The position numbers were made by a program, and so were the translations under genes. From assembly GCA_009838175.1 (NCBI GenBank), contig VXSB01000048.1:1-64000 (forward strand): a stretch of 64,000 nt of DNA. Direction: 5' to 3'. Source of the stretch: Chloroflexota bacterium. Its GTDB lineage: Bacteria > Chloroflexota > Dehalococcoidia > Lucifugimonadales > Lucifugimonadaceae. The notes under the pieces were generated by a model. It searched no databases, was not told the origin of the DNA, and was given only the letters and a program-made list of their open reading frames with translations. Positions 19,025 through 26,811 of this stretch are shown here, in pieces. The first letter of the stretch is position 1. Each line of letters begins with the position of its first letter.

Positions 19025-19051
19025 CTGGATTCCCGCCTTCGCGGGAATGAC
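19025..19051. repeat. Short hairpin repeat (CTGGATTCCCGC type)
   Basis: Arms ATTCCCGC/GCGGGAAT around CTTC, followed by GAC. Variants lie at 51691-51717 and 59507-59533. It lies between the HEPN gene and a dehydrogenase gene. The rest of the 229-bp gap shows nothing clear. Confidence 0.8.
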
Positions 19052-19082
19052 CGCGGTTATGCAAACGTCTTAATTCGTGGCT

Positions 19083-20132
19083 TCAGTTCTGGACGATGTG
19101 GACTTTTATGGCGCCAGTGGTTTTGTCGAAGGCGGTGTTGAAGGCGGGGGCGATTTGTTCTAGGTCGTAGCGGTGTTTTACGGCTTCGCGGTAGGGGTAT
19201 TGGCCGGTGGCGAGGAGGTTTATGGCGACTTCGTAGTCGTGGACGCCGTCGATGATGCCGTAGCAGTTGGATGAGATGATCTTGATTTCGCGGAGCATGG
19301 GGTTGAAGAGGTCGACCTCCATCGGTTCCTTGATGCCGCCTAGGTAGACCATCGTGCCTTGGTTGCGGGTTGCATTGAGCGCCTCGTGGAAGGTAACGGT
19401 TTGGTGCCCGCCGACGGATTCGACTACAACGTCTGCGCCGACGCCTTGGGTTTCGTCCATGACGCGGTCGGCAAGTTCGCCGGGTTCGGCGCCGGTTACG
19501 ATGTCGGCGCCCATTTTGGCGGCGAGTTCGGCTTGCTGGGGGTATTTGGCGGATGCGATGACTTTGCTGGCTCCGAAGGCGTGGGCACTGGCGATCGACG
19601 AGAGTCCGATGGGCGCGGATCCGACGACTGCGACAACGTCGCCGGGCTTCATTCCGGCGTAGCGGAGGCCGTGAACCGATACAGCCATGGGTTCGACGAG
19701 TGCGCCGTCGGTCCAGTCCATGTCGTCGTGGAGCTTGAAGAGTCCTAGGGGTCGGCGAGTCATGTATTCAGCGAAACCTCCGCCGGAGTCGTCGACGAAG
19801 TTTAGGCAGTGGCGGTACTGTCCGTAGTTGCAGAATCGGCAATCGAAACAGGCGCGACCGGAGCATACGGTGTCGATGGCGACGCGGTCGCCAACTTCGA
19901 AGTTGTGATTGCCTGCCGGAAGTTCGACGATTTCTCCGGTTACTTCGTGACCTGAAGGAAGGTCTTGTGCCTCCTCCCGGCGGGTGGTCATGTGGAGGTC
20001 GGAGCCGCAGATGCCGGTTTGACGGACGCGGATCATGGCCGCGCCGTCGAACATCTCGGGCATGGGGACGTCTTGGGTTTCGTAAAGTCCGGTGCCGTCG
20101 TCGAGGGCTGCGCGCATTGTGGTTGTTGGCAT
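19083..20132 (-). CDS. Zinc-binding dehydrogenase (threonine/polyol type)
   Basis: A 349-residue medium-chain dehydrogenase. The start at 20132 follows a CGAGG ribosome binding site. Catalytic zinc: Cys in TGICGSDLH and His-Glu in SGHEVTGE. The structural zinc loop is intact with four Cys (VCSGRACFDCRFCNYGQYRHC region). The nucleotide-binding glycines lie in VVGSAPIGLSS, with Ala-Pro replacing the usual glycines. It resembles L-threonine 3-dehydrogenase, sorbitol dehydrogenase and galactitol-type enzymes; the substrate is not resolved. It is transcribed away from the enolase-superfamily gene at 20.5 kb, and both could serve sugar or sugar-acid breakdown. Confidence 0.88.
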   Translation of the reverse strand: MPTTTMRAALDDGTGLYETQDVPMPEMFDGAAMIRVRQTGICGSDLHMTTRREEAQDLPSGHEVTGEIVELPAGNHNFEVGDRVAIDTVCSGRACFDCRFCNYGQYRHCLNFVDDSGGGFAEYMTRRPLGLFKLHDDMDWTDGALVEPMAVSVHGLRYAGMKPGDVVAVVGSAPIGLSSIASAHAFGASKVIASAKYPQQAELAAKMGADIVTGAEPGELADRVMDETQGVGADVVVESVGGHQTVTFHEALNATRNQGTMVYLGGIKEPMEVDLFNPMLREIKIISSNCYGIIDGVHDYEVAINLLATGQYPYREAVKHRYDLEQIAPAFNTAFDKTTGAIKVHIVQN

Positions 20133-20200
20133 GTTGTTGCCTCGGATTCTTCGGGAGTTGTGTTGGATGAGATGGAGATAAGGATAAGCGTGATTGTCTG

Positions 20201-20463
20201 AACCCGGATTTGAAGGATTGAAAGGATTTAAGGATGGGCAGGTTTTTGAACTATGATTGCGGTGATTTTTGGTGATGGGTGGTGATTGGGGCATTGGGGC
20301 CCTTTGTCCTTCGGACATTTCCCCCGCCGAGCGGGGGAAACCTCGCCGCTCCTCCCCGGGCATCCCCCGCTCGCATCGCTTCGCTTGCTCGCGCCCCCTT
20401 ACGCTTTGCGAAGGGGGCGGACTACGAGGTCTGCCGCGGTGGGGCAGGTTTGAAACCTGCCCC
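20201..20463. repeat. Cluster of dispersed repeats between divergent genes
   Basis: This 385-bp intergenic region (20133-20517) holds no gene. It contains a GGATTTGAAGGATTGAAAGG stretch (from 20207), a CCCTTTGTCCTTCGGACATT unit (20303-20322), composite repeat B copy 2 (20358-20419, hairpin arms around TTACGCTTTGCGAA), and a near-perfect palindrome with arms GGGGCAGGTTT (20441-20463). The promoters of the two divergent genes must lie between or within these. Confidence 0.8.
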
Positions 20464-20517
20464 TACCTTTGCTGAGGTCTCGCCTGTGCGAGCATTGAGT
20501 GTAGGATCGTTGGTGTT

Positions 20518-21663
20518 ATGAAGATCACGAATGTCAAGATGTCGGTTCTGGAGATGGATGGGGAGGATCGGTATTTCGATTTGATCAAGCTGGAGGGGCA
20601 GCGGCGGGAGCGTTGGTTGCATCACACGGTGCCGGCGCGGGCTAAGACGCGGTACGAGTATGTGTTGCATGTGGAGACGGATGAGGGTGTGGTCGGGGTC
20701 TGCACTACTCCGGGAGATGGTCACACGGGGTTGCATCCGGGGGATGTGCCGCAGTTGCAGGCGTTGGTTGTTGGCGAGGACCCGTTGAAGCGGGAGTATC
20801 TGTATCAGAAGCTCCACCAAGGGACGCGTTGGGTGTATAGGTCGCCGAGTTGGTTCGGTGGATTCGACAACTGCCTTTGGGACATCGCGGGGAAGGTGGC
20901 GGGATTGCCGGTCTATTCGCTGCTTGGGAAGGTGAGAGACGAGGTTTACGCCTACTACAACACGCGTGGGGCGACGATCGAGGAGGCGGTTGAGGATGCG
21001 CAAAGGGCGTTGGTTCTCGGCTTCGTGGCGGTTAAGGACCACTTTTACCATCCGGTCGAGGAGAACATCAGATGGTTGACGGCGATACGAGAGGCGGTTG
21101 GCGATGAGATCGATTGCATGCACGATCCGGTTGCGATCTACACCTTCGAGGAGGCTCTGAAGGTGGGGCATGCGTTAGAGGATTTGGATTACCGCTGGTT
21201 CGAGGAGCCATTGCCGGAGCGTAGTCATAATCTGCTGGTGCGGTTGGCTGCAACGCTCGATATTCCAATCATGGCGACGGAGACGTTTATGTACGACACC
21301 GATTTGTGTGCGCAGTATCTGATCTCGGGCGCGACCGACTTGATACGTCAGAACGCTCGGCACGGTACGACGAACTTGATGAAGTTGGCGCATTTGGCGG
21401 AGTTGCATGGGACGAATGTGGAGTTGAACGGGCCGGGAGGGCTGTACGGGTTGGTTCATGCGCATCTGTTGTGCTGTATCCAGAACACGTCGTATTACGA
21501 GTTCTTCCCCGGTGGTCATCTCGATTTGGATGGCGAGCAGATCGGACTGCTCAATCCGGTTGTGCCGATCGACGGCAAGTTGAGTCCGCCTGATGGGCCG
21601 GGTTGGGGCGCGGAGTGGGACTGGAAGCAGTTTGAGAAGCGGACAGTTGAGGTTGTTGAGTGA
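20518..21663 (+). CDS. Enolase-superfamily enzyme (MR/MLE type)
   Basis: A 381-residue mandelate racemase/muconate lactonising superfamily member. A capping domain is followed by a TIM barrel. The second-strand base motif is K-D-H (FVAVKDHF, near residue 177), and the three metal ligands are Asp in CMHDPVAIYT, Glu in WFEEPLPE and Glu in MATETF. The His of the usual Asp-His dyad is not obvious after the last ligand (NVELNGPGG), so it is not a canonical mandelate racemase. Acid-sugar dehydratase or racemase activity is plausible. It overlaps the next gene by 4 bp (GTGA). Confidence 0.88.
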   Translation: MKITNVKMSVLEMDGEDRYFDLIKLEGQRRERWLHHTVPARAKTRYEYVLHVETDEGVVGVCTTPGDGHTGLHPGDVPQLQALVVGEDPLKREYLYQKLHQGTRWVYRSPSWFGGFDNCLWDIAGKVAGLPVYSLLGKVRDEVYAYYNTRGATIEEAVEDAQRALVLGFVAVKDHFYHPVEENIRWLTAIREAVGDEIDCMHDPVAIYTFEEALKVGHALEDLDYRWFEEPLPERSHNLLVRLAATLDIPIMATETFMYDTDLCAQYLISGATDLIRQNARHGTTNLMKLAHLAELHGTNVELNGPGGLYGLVHAHLLCCIQNTSYYEFFPGGHLDLDGEQIGLLNPVVPIDGKLSPPDGPGWGAEWDWKQFEKRTVEVVE

Positions 21664-22325
21664 GTCGGGATGCGGAGATTAGGGAGTTCGTAGATTCGCT
21701 AGCCGAGGTTGATCCGCCGAGTGATCAAAGCGTCAATATCTACCGAAATACTGTTCGATGCGCTAATTTGATACGCTGGCTCAGTGGTTTTGACGATACG
21801 TCTCAATCGATGATTTTCGTGGGTGAAGCGCCTGGGCGTGATGGCGGAGCGATCACGGGTATACCGTTCGTGTCGCCGATGGTGCTGACGTCTGTAAATG
21901 ATCCTTGGGGTGAGTTTGGGTACGAAACGCAATATGAGTTGCCGGTCGGGCAAGATGCGAATCATCGGGAGAGGACCGCAACTCGGTTTTGGAAGCATGT
22001 TCCACCGCGTTTTTCGGAGTTGCACCGCCCCTTGACGTGGAATATCTACCCGTTTTGGCCGTTTGCATACGCGAAGGGTGGCAAGCGAATCAATCGCGCA
22101 CCGACTAAGGACGAGATTGGGTTTGGGGCTTGGTGGCTGGTACGAGTCGTCGAGATGTATCCGAACGCTCAGGTGGTGGCGGTTGGGGTCAAGGCGCAAG
22201 ATACCCTTGAATCGATTGGCATTGATGCGCCGCTAGTGCCTCACCCCTCACGCGGGAACGACGAAAAGTTGATTAAGAGTCTGGAAAGAGTCGCTGGGGA
22301 TTTGCGGCATTTGGAGAGAAGATGA
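21660..22325 (+). CDS. Uracil-DNA glycosylase superfamily protein
   Basis: A 221-residue protein. The first catalytic motif of the family 4/5-like uracil-DNA glycosylase fold is present as FVGEAPGRDGGAITGIPFVS (about residues 57-76), with the central NIYPFWP and a late HPSRGND corresponding to the HPSPxN motif. The four Cys of iron-sulfur UDGs are missing, so it belongs to a cluster-free branch or acts on another base. It starts with GTG overlapping the upstream stop and itself overlaps the M48 protease gene by ATGA, so three genes are coupled. Confidence 0.78.
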   Translation: MSRDAEIREFVDSLAEVDPPSDQSVNIYRNTVRCANLIRWLSGFDDTSQSMIFVGEAPGRDGGAITGIPFVSPMVLTSVNDPWGEFGYETQYELPVGQDANHRERTATRFWKHVPPRFSELHRPLTWNIYPFWPFAYAKGGKRINRAPTKDEIGFGAWWLVRVVEMYPNAQVVAVGVKAQDTLESIGIDAPLVPHPSRGNDEKLIKSLERVAGDLRHLERR

Positions 22326-23437
22326 CCGACGATAGCGATGTAGTAACCCGCGATCCCAAACGGTATGAGCGAACAAAACTCTGGATCGGCCTGGCGAATC
22401 TCGCCGTCTACATCGTTGTCCCCGTGGTCATTCTGGTTTCCGGGGCGTCGGCTTCCATTCGAGATGTGATCGCAGACGAGATTACGGGCGTGGTTGTTTT
22501 GGGCGCTGTGGTCTACATCGTCTTGGCGTCGATCGTGTTGGAAGTACTGACTTTACCGCTGGGGTACTTTTCGGGGCATGTCCTCGAAAAACGTTATGAA
22601 CTGACGCGACGGTCAGTAGGCGGTTGGACGTTGGACTGGTTGAAGGGATTGGGATTGCAGACTGTGTTGCTGGGAGTGTTCGTGGCGTTGCTGTATCTGC
22701 TGCTAATGGCGGACCCTGATTTTTGGTGGATCTGGGCGTCGCTGTTGTTCTCGGCGATTTCCGTGTTCTTGGCGGCGATTGCGCCGACGGTGTTGATGCC
22801 GATTTTCTTCAAGTTCGAGCCGTTGCCGGATGGTGAGTTGAAGGATCGGTTGATGCGGCTCTCGGAACAGCTGGGAACGTTTGTGCAGGGGGCGTATGTT
22901 TGGAAGTTGGGCGATAAGACGGTGAAGGCGAATGCCGCTCTGGCTGGCTGGGGGAAGACGCGGCGGATAATCATCTCGGACACGTTGATCGAGAGTCATG
23001 ATCCGGATGAGATCGAGGTGATCATCGCTCATGAGCTGGGACATCATGTGAACGGGGACATTTGGCGGGGGATTGGGGTTCAGGTGGTGATCATCTTTGT
23101 GTCGATGTGGGTGATTGATTTGGCTTTGGGTGCTTGGTCAGGTGCGTTTGGGTTGGACGGGACGTTGCATGACTTTGCGAATCTGCCGTTGTTGGCGCTG
23201 GTGAGTACGGTTGTGGGACTGGTGGCGTTGCCGTTGGCGAACACATATTCGCGTCGTCGAGAGACGGCGGCGGATGATTTTGCGATTGCAACTACCGATA
23301 TGCGCAATGAGTTCATAAGCGCGATGGAGAAGCTGGCGAAGCAGAATCTGTCGAATGCCGAGCCGCATCCGTTGATTGAGACGGTGTTGCACAGCCATCC
23401 GAGTGTTAATCGGAGGATTGCGCGGGCGCGGGGGTGA
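22322..23437 (+). CDS. M48 family membrane metalloprotease
   Basis: A 371-residue integral membrane protease related to CAAX prenyl protease 1 (Ste24). The zinc motif HELGHH (IIAHELGHHVNGD) lies near residue 240, and the third ligand Glu lies in RRRETAADDFA. Hydrophobic segments cover residues 20-45, 60-85, 115-160, 250-275 and 290-315. In bacteria such proteins take part in membrane protein quality control. It ends at a composite repeat copy. Confidence 0.9.
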   Translation: MTDDSDVVTRDPKRYERTKLWIGLANLAVYIVVPVVILVSGASASIRDVIADEITGVVVLGAVVYIVLASIVLEVLTLPLGYFSGHVLEKRYELTRRSVGGWTLDWLKGLGLQTVLLGVFVALLYLLLMADPDFWWIWASLLFSAISVFLAAIAPTVLMPIFFKFEPLPDGELKDRLMRLSEQLGTFVQGAYVWKLGDKTVKANAALAGWGKTRRIIISDTLIESHDPDEIEVIIAHELGHHVNGDIWRGIGVQVVIIFVSMWVIDLALGAWSGAFGLDGTLHDFANLPLLALVSTVVGLVALPLANTYSRRRETAADDFAIATTDMRNEFISAMEKLAKQNLSNAEPHPLIETVLHSHPSVNRRIARARG

Positions 23438-23481
23438 TGGGAGTTGAAGGGGGTTTAGGTTGTAGCGCCGCCTCTTCGCCC

Positions 23482-23540
23482 AGGCATACCCCGCACACTC
23501 GCTTCGCTCGTGCGCGCCCCTTTCGTTGCACGAAAGGGGC
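23482..23540. repeat. Composite repeat B, copy 3
   Basis: A leader with CCCCGCACACTCGCTTCGCT is followed by a hairpin with arms GCCCCTTTCGT/ACGAAAGGGGC, very close to copy 1 at 302-362. It sits between two convergent genes, 10 bp from the SDR stop codon, consistent with a bidirectional end-of-transcript element. Confidence 0.8.
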
Positions 23541-23550
23541 AGTAGTTGGA

Positions 23551-24348
23551 TCACCAGACGGAGTAGCCGCCGTCTACGGGGATGAAGGTTCCGGTTACGA
23601 AGTCGGAGGCGTTTGAAGCTAGGAAGACGGCGGTGCCGGCGAGGTCGGCGGGGATGCCCCAGCGGTCGGCGGGGGTGCGGTCTTGGACTAGCTGGTAACG
23701 CTCGGGGAAGAGTTCTTTGAACTGGTTGGTCATCTCGGTGATGATCCAGCCGGGGAGGATGGCGTTGGCCTGGACGTTGTGCTTTGCCCAGGCGACGGCG
23801 CAGGACTTGGTGTATTGGACGACACCGCCTTTGGATGCGGCGTAGGCGGATGCGTAAGCGGTGCCGAAGATGGACATCATGGAGCCGATGTTGATGTACT
23901 TTCCGGCGCCTTTGTCTCGCATGTGATCGAAGGTGAGGGAGGATACGTTGTGCATCGAGGTGAGGTTGGTGTCGATGACGTATCGCCAGTCCTCGTCGGA
24001 GAGGTTCTGAGGCTCGTCGGAGCGTCGGTTGGTGCCGGCGTTGTTGACGATGATGTCCCATCCGCCGAAGGTGGACATCGTCTCATCTAGGGCTGATTGG
24101 ATAGATGCGCGGTCGGTGACGTCGCAGGAGAGGGCAAGGACGCGGGAGGAGTCGCCTTCGGCGGCTTGAGTGAGGGTATCGACTGCGGCGGTAAGTTTGT
24201 CGGCGTTGCGCGCGGCGATGGCTACGGATGCTCCGTGCTCGATGAAGCCTTGGGCGATGCCGAGTCCGATGCCGCCGTTACCGCCGGTTACGAAGGCGGT
24301 TTTGTTGGAGAGGTCGAAGAGGGAGTCGTGGAGGGAGTGGTGGGACAT
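23551..24348 (-). CDS. Short-chain dehydrogenase (gluconate/2-deoxygluconate type)
   Basis: A 265-residue classical SDR. The NAD(P) motif is TGGNGGIGLGIA near residue 21, NNAG lies at IIVNNAGTN, the catalytic Tyr/Lys are in YAASK, and the Ser lies upstream in NIGSMMS. The pattern (LFDLSNKTAFVTGG) resembles gluconate 5-dehydrogenase and 2-deoxy-D-gluconate 3-dehydrogenase. No operon partner is evident; the restriction-modification pair starts 68 bp upstream on the same strand. Confidence 0.88.
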   Translation of the reverse strand: MSHHSLHDSLFDLSNKTAFVTGGNGGIGLGIAQGFIEHGASVAIAARNADKLTAAVDTLTQAAEGDSSRVLALSCDVTDRASIQSALDETMSTFGGWDIIVNNAGTNRRSDEPQNLSDEDWRYVIDTNLTSMHNVSSLTFDHMRDKGAGKYINIGSMMSIFGTAYASAYAASKGGVVQYTKSCAVAWAKHNVQANAILPGWIITEMTNQFKELFPERYQLVQDRTPADRWGIPADLAGTAVFLASNASDFVTGTFIPVDGGYSVW

Positions 24349-24416
24349 GGGGTTTTGGGGTAGTAGTTGTTATTGCGTGGTTAAGGATATATGGGGAGCG
24401 GCCGAAATGATCGACT

Positions 24417-25109
24417 TCAACCGTTCACATCGCAACCGACGAAGGTGCGCCCTGCCAGTTGGCAGGCTTTTAGGACGCTGAAGCTGCCGGCGGCGGGGTC
24501 TAGGACTGGGTCGTTGGGGGCGGTTGTGGCTTCGATCAAGGCCTGTTGTAACTCGACTGGTTTCGGGTGGACGGAATCCGTAGGCGCTTTCTCTTCCCAT
24601 ACGTCGCGGATGTCGTGACGTGTCCAGATGCCCTTGGCTCTCTTTGGCTCTTTTTGGAGGATGATCAGATATTCGGCGGTCCTCCGGGTGCGATATCCCA
24701 TACCGAAACGGGATTTGTTCCATGTAATTAGGTCTACTGTCTCGAAGGTGGTGTCTTCGATCCACTCGTTTATGCCGTCGCAGAGGTGATATTTGTCGAT
24801 CCAGAGAAAGAGGTGCCCGCTGGGGCCGAGAACGCGATGGATGGCACGTACGAACTCGGCGATTGTGTCGGACGACATCTGAGGAAGAGCGGAACGTCTC
24901 TGGCCCCGCGACACTCCTTCGTTGCCGTATCGGAGTTTGTCCAAAACCCCTCGGTACTGCGGGTCGAAAAACGCGGCCGCAATACAGTCTTCGGGTAGCC
25001 TCGACATGAAAGTTAGACCGTCCATGGCTACGCGCTGGTTGATGGGTAGCCCGTCTGGAAGGTTTTTTTGGGGGATGGTTAGAGTTCGTTCGTTGGAGTA
25101 GACGGTCAT
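24417..25109 (-). CDS. Type II DNA methyltransferase
   Basis: A compact 230-residue amino-methyltransferase. Motif IV reads DPQY (residues 49-52, in AAAFFDPQYRG) in place of the common DPPY, and motif I is VLDPAAGSFSVL near residue 203, so the order IV then I marks the beta class. The target-recognition part between them is short. It lies 46 bp downstream of a PD-(D/E)XK endonuclease gene in the same direction, as expected for a restriction-modification operon. The cognate base and sequence are unknown. Confidence 0.85.
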   Translation of the reverse strand: MTVYSNERTLTIPQKNLPDGLPINQRVAMDGLTFMSRLPEDCIAAAFFDPQYRGVLDKLRYGNEGVSRGQRRSALPQMSSDTIAEFVRAIHRVLGPSGHLFLWIDKYHLCDGINEWIEDTTFETVDLITWNKSRFGMGYRTRRTAEYLIILQKEPKRAKGIWTRHDIRDVWEEKAPTDSVHPKPVELQQALIEATTAPNDPVLDPAAGSFSVLKACQLAGRTFVGCDVNG

Positions 25110-25155
25110 GATGGAAAGTCTAGACGCTGCCTCGGCGGTTGTGCCCGCTGAACAA

Positions 25156-25857
25156 TCATCGCGATCTTCGAGAAGTCTCAGCCGCGGCGATCAAAATTTC
25201 GATAATGTCCTTTCGAATCATCGGGTCTTTGAGCAATTCGTCGATGAAAAACGCGCGATTTGCCGCCGCATCGCTCATTCTTTGCTGCAGGATTTTCTCG
25301 TAATCGATGCGCAAAATCTGACAAAGTTCGGCACCGGTCATCGCTTGATTTTCGTCAATCTTACCTTTGAAGCCGCTGATGATTTGTGCTTTGTCCGTCT
25401 GGTTAAACGAACAAAAATGGATCGAAGTCATATAAGGGATGTGGGGAGATATCGCGTTTTGGAATGTGATTAGCGTGTTCAACTCCCCGTCTACCTTTTT
25501 GGTGTCGAACATGTCACCATCCTTGAGTTCGACGATGTAAACATGCCTTTGCTCCGTATCGAATATGACCAAATCAGGCTCAGACCGGCCTATTCGGACT
25601 CGTTGAGATTTTTTGATTGAACGTTTATTGACGAGGTAGGCGCCAGCGCTTGATGTTGGCGCTTCCAGAAACGCGTCTAGGTCTGTGACGGCCCGCCCTT
25701 GTTCGTCTACCTCTCGATAAACTGTTTTTTCCAATTCGGTTCCGGCAGCGATAATTGCCGACTGCGTTCGGGATAAAAGTTTCCCTAGCGCCGCGTCGCC
25801 CACGACGCGCGTGTAACCGCCGTCTGATCTTCCCTGATAGTTTTGGATTCTGGCCAT
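25156..25857 (-). CDS. Type II restriction endonuclease, PD-(D/E)XK
   Basis: About 233 residues from the ATG at 25857, which follows TTGAGAAGACGAAA; an upstream ATG at 25944 would add 29 residues. The active site is clear: P94-D95 in EPDLVIFD, then E110-L-K112 in YIVELKDGD, on consecutive strands. The remainder is helical with no membrane segment. It is paired with the methyltransferase gene immediately downstream, so this is probably the restriction half of a two-gene type II system. The recognition sequence cannot be deduced. Confidence 0.82.
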   Translation of the reverse strand: MARIQNYQGRSDGGYTRVVGDAALGKLLSRTQSAIIAAGTELEKTVYREVDEQGRAVTDLDAFLEAPTSSAGAYLVNKRSIKKSQRVRIGRSEPDLVIFDTEQRHVYIVELKDGDMFDTKKVDGELNTLITFQNAISPHIPYMTSIHFCSFNQTDKAQIISGFKGKIDENQAMTGAELCQILRIDYEKILQQRMSDAAANRAFFIDELLKDPMIRKDIIEILIAAAETSRRSR

Positions 25858-25987
25858 TTTCGTCTTCTCAACAGTTTGTCGTTGCGATTGACCAACGAAC
25901 TCGGTACGGGCGGAATCGATGTTTAATCGCGTGAACTCTACCACCGTTCACCCAAGCGTATGGCCGGCAGCAAAGACGCCGCGGGTT

Positions 25988-26779
25988 TCACTGCAACGGA
26001 TACGTCGGCTCGATGCCGCTGATGTCGTAGCCAGCTTCATCCAGGAGGAGGCGGATTACCTGTTCGGTTTCGGCGTATTTGCCTTCGCCGAAGTGGCGGA
26101 AGCGGAGGTTGCCATCAAGGTCGAACATGTACTTGGCGGGCCAGTATCGGTTTGTGAAGTAGCGCCAGGTGGAGTAGTCGTTGTCTTGGACGACGAGCCA
26201 GCCGATGTCGTTCTCTTCGGCCGCGCTAGTCAGACGGTCGATTTTTTTTTCGTACTCGAATTCGGGGGTGTGCACCCCTAGGATGGTGAGCCCAACGTCG
26301 TTGTAGCTCTCGTGCCACGCCTTCAAGGCCGGCCAAGTGTTCTTGCAGTTGTATCAAGTGTAGGTCCAGAAATCGACCAGCACTATCCTTCCACTCTCTC
26401 GGAGCTCTTTAATGGTTGTGGGATCTCCGTTCAACCATTCTTGGGTGTTCTTCAGTTCGTAATCGGTTCGATCGTTGACCGGTGGGTACTGCTCCATGGC
26501 GATTCCCGGTATGATCTTCTTTGCCCAGTACGGCGTCTCGGTCGGTGTTGGCGCGATTGTTGCGGTAGGTGCTTGGGTCGCGGTTGGAGGAGGTGCGGTG
26601 GTTGCGGTTGGATCGGGAGCAGACGTTGCTGTCGCGGCGATTTGTGCAACCTCTCCGCCGTCACCTTCTTCGGCTCCGCAGCTGACTAGCATCAGACCGA
26701 GCGCTACTATTGCTGCGGTCAGGAAATAAGAACGTGGGGATGTGAGTCGATTGTTGAACAACGTTAAACTCGCATACAT
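25988..26779 (-). CDS. TlpA/DipZ-like thioredoxin lipoprotein, putative selenoprotein
   Basis: Read through one TGA (26354-26356), this frame gives a 263-residue lipoprotein: signal peptide with lipobox LVSC (Cys34), a Pro-Thr linker, then a TlpA/redoxin domain. The active site reads VDFWTYT-(TGA)-YNC, where relatives have FWTYTCINC, so TGA sits exactly on the first catalytic Cys (position 142, with Cys145 intact). Downstream blocks typical of the family (KAWHESY, GVHTPEFEYEK, DNDYSTWRYFTNRYWPAKY, HFGEGKYAETE) continue in the same frame without decay. Selenocysteine is the most economical reading; a nonsense mutation or sequencing error is the alternative. It probably reduces or oxidises envelope thiols. 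Start 26854 is also possible. Confidence 0.72.
26314..26333 (-). promoter_or_regulatory. Candidate bacterial SECIS hairpin
   Basis: Starting 20 nt after the TGA, the mRNA can fold GCC-G-GCC / loop UUGAA / GGC-GU-GGC. The apical loop begins 27 nt after the TGA, inside the usual window for bacterial SECIS elements, and contains a G. The stem is short and the region is coding, so support is only moderate. Confidence 0.4.
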
Positions 26780-26811
26780 CTCGCAAAGCAAGCATCGAGG
26801 TGCAATTCTTA

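Noticed and set aside
23138-24061. Arg-rich 307-codon frame across the protease and SDR genes
   Set aside because: It spans the ends of two convergent genes and a repeat, with no domain and shadow-like composition.
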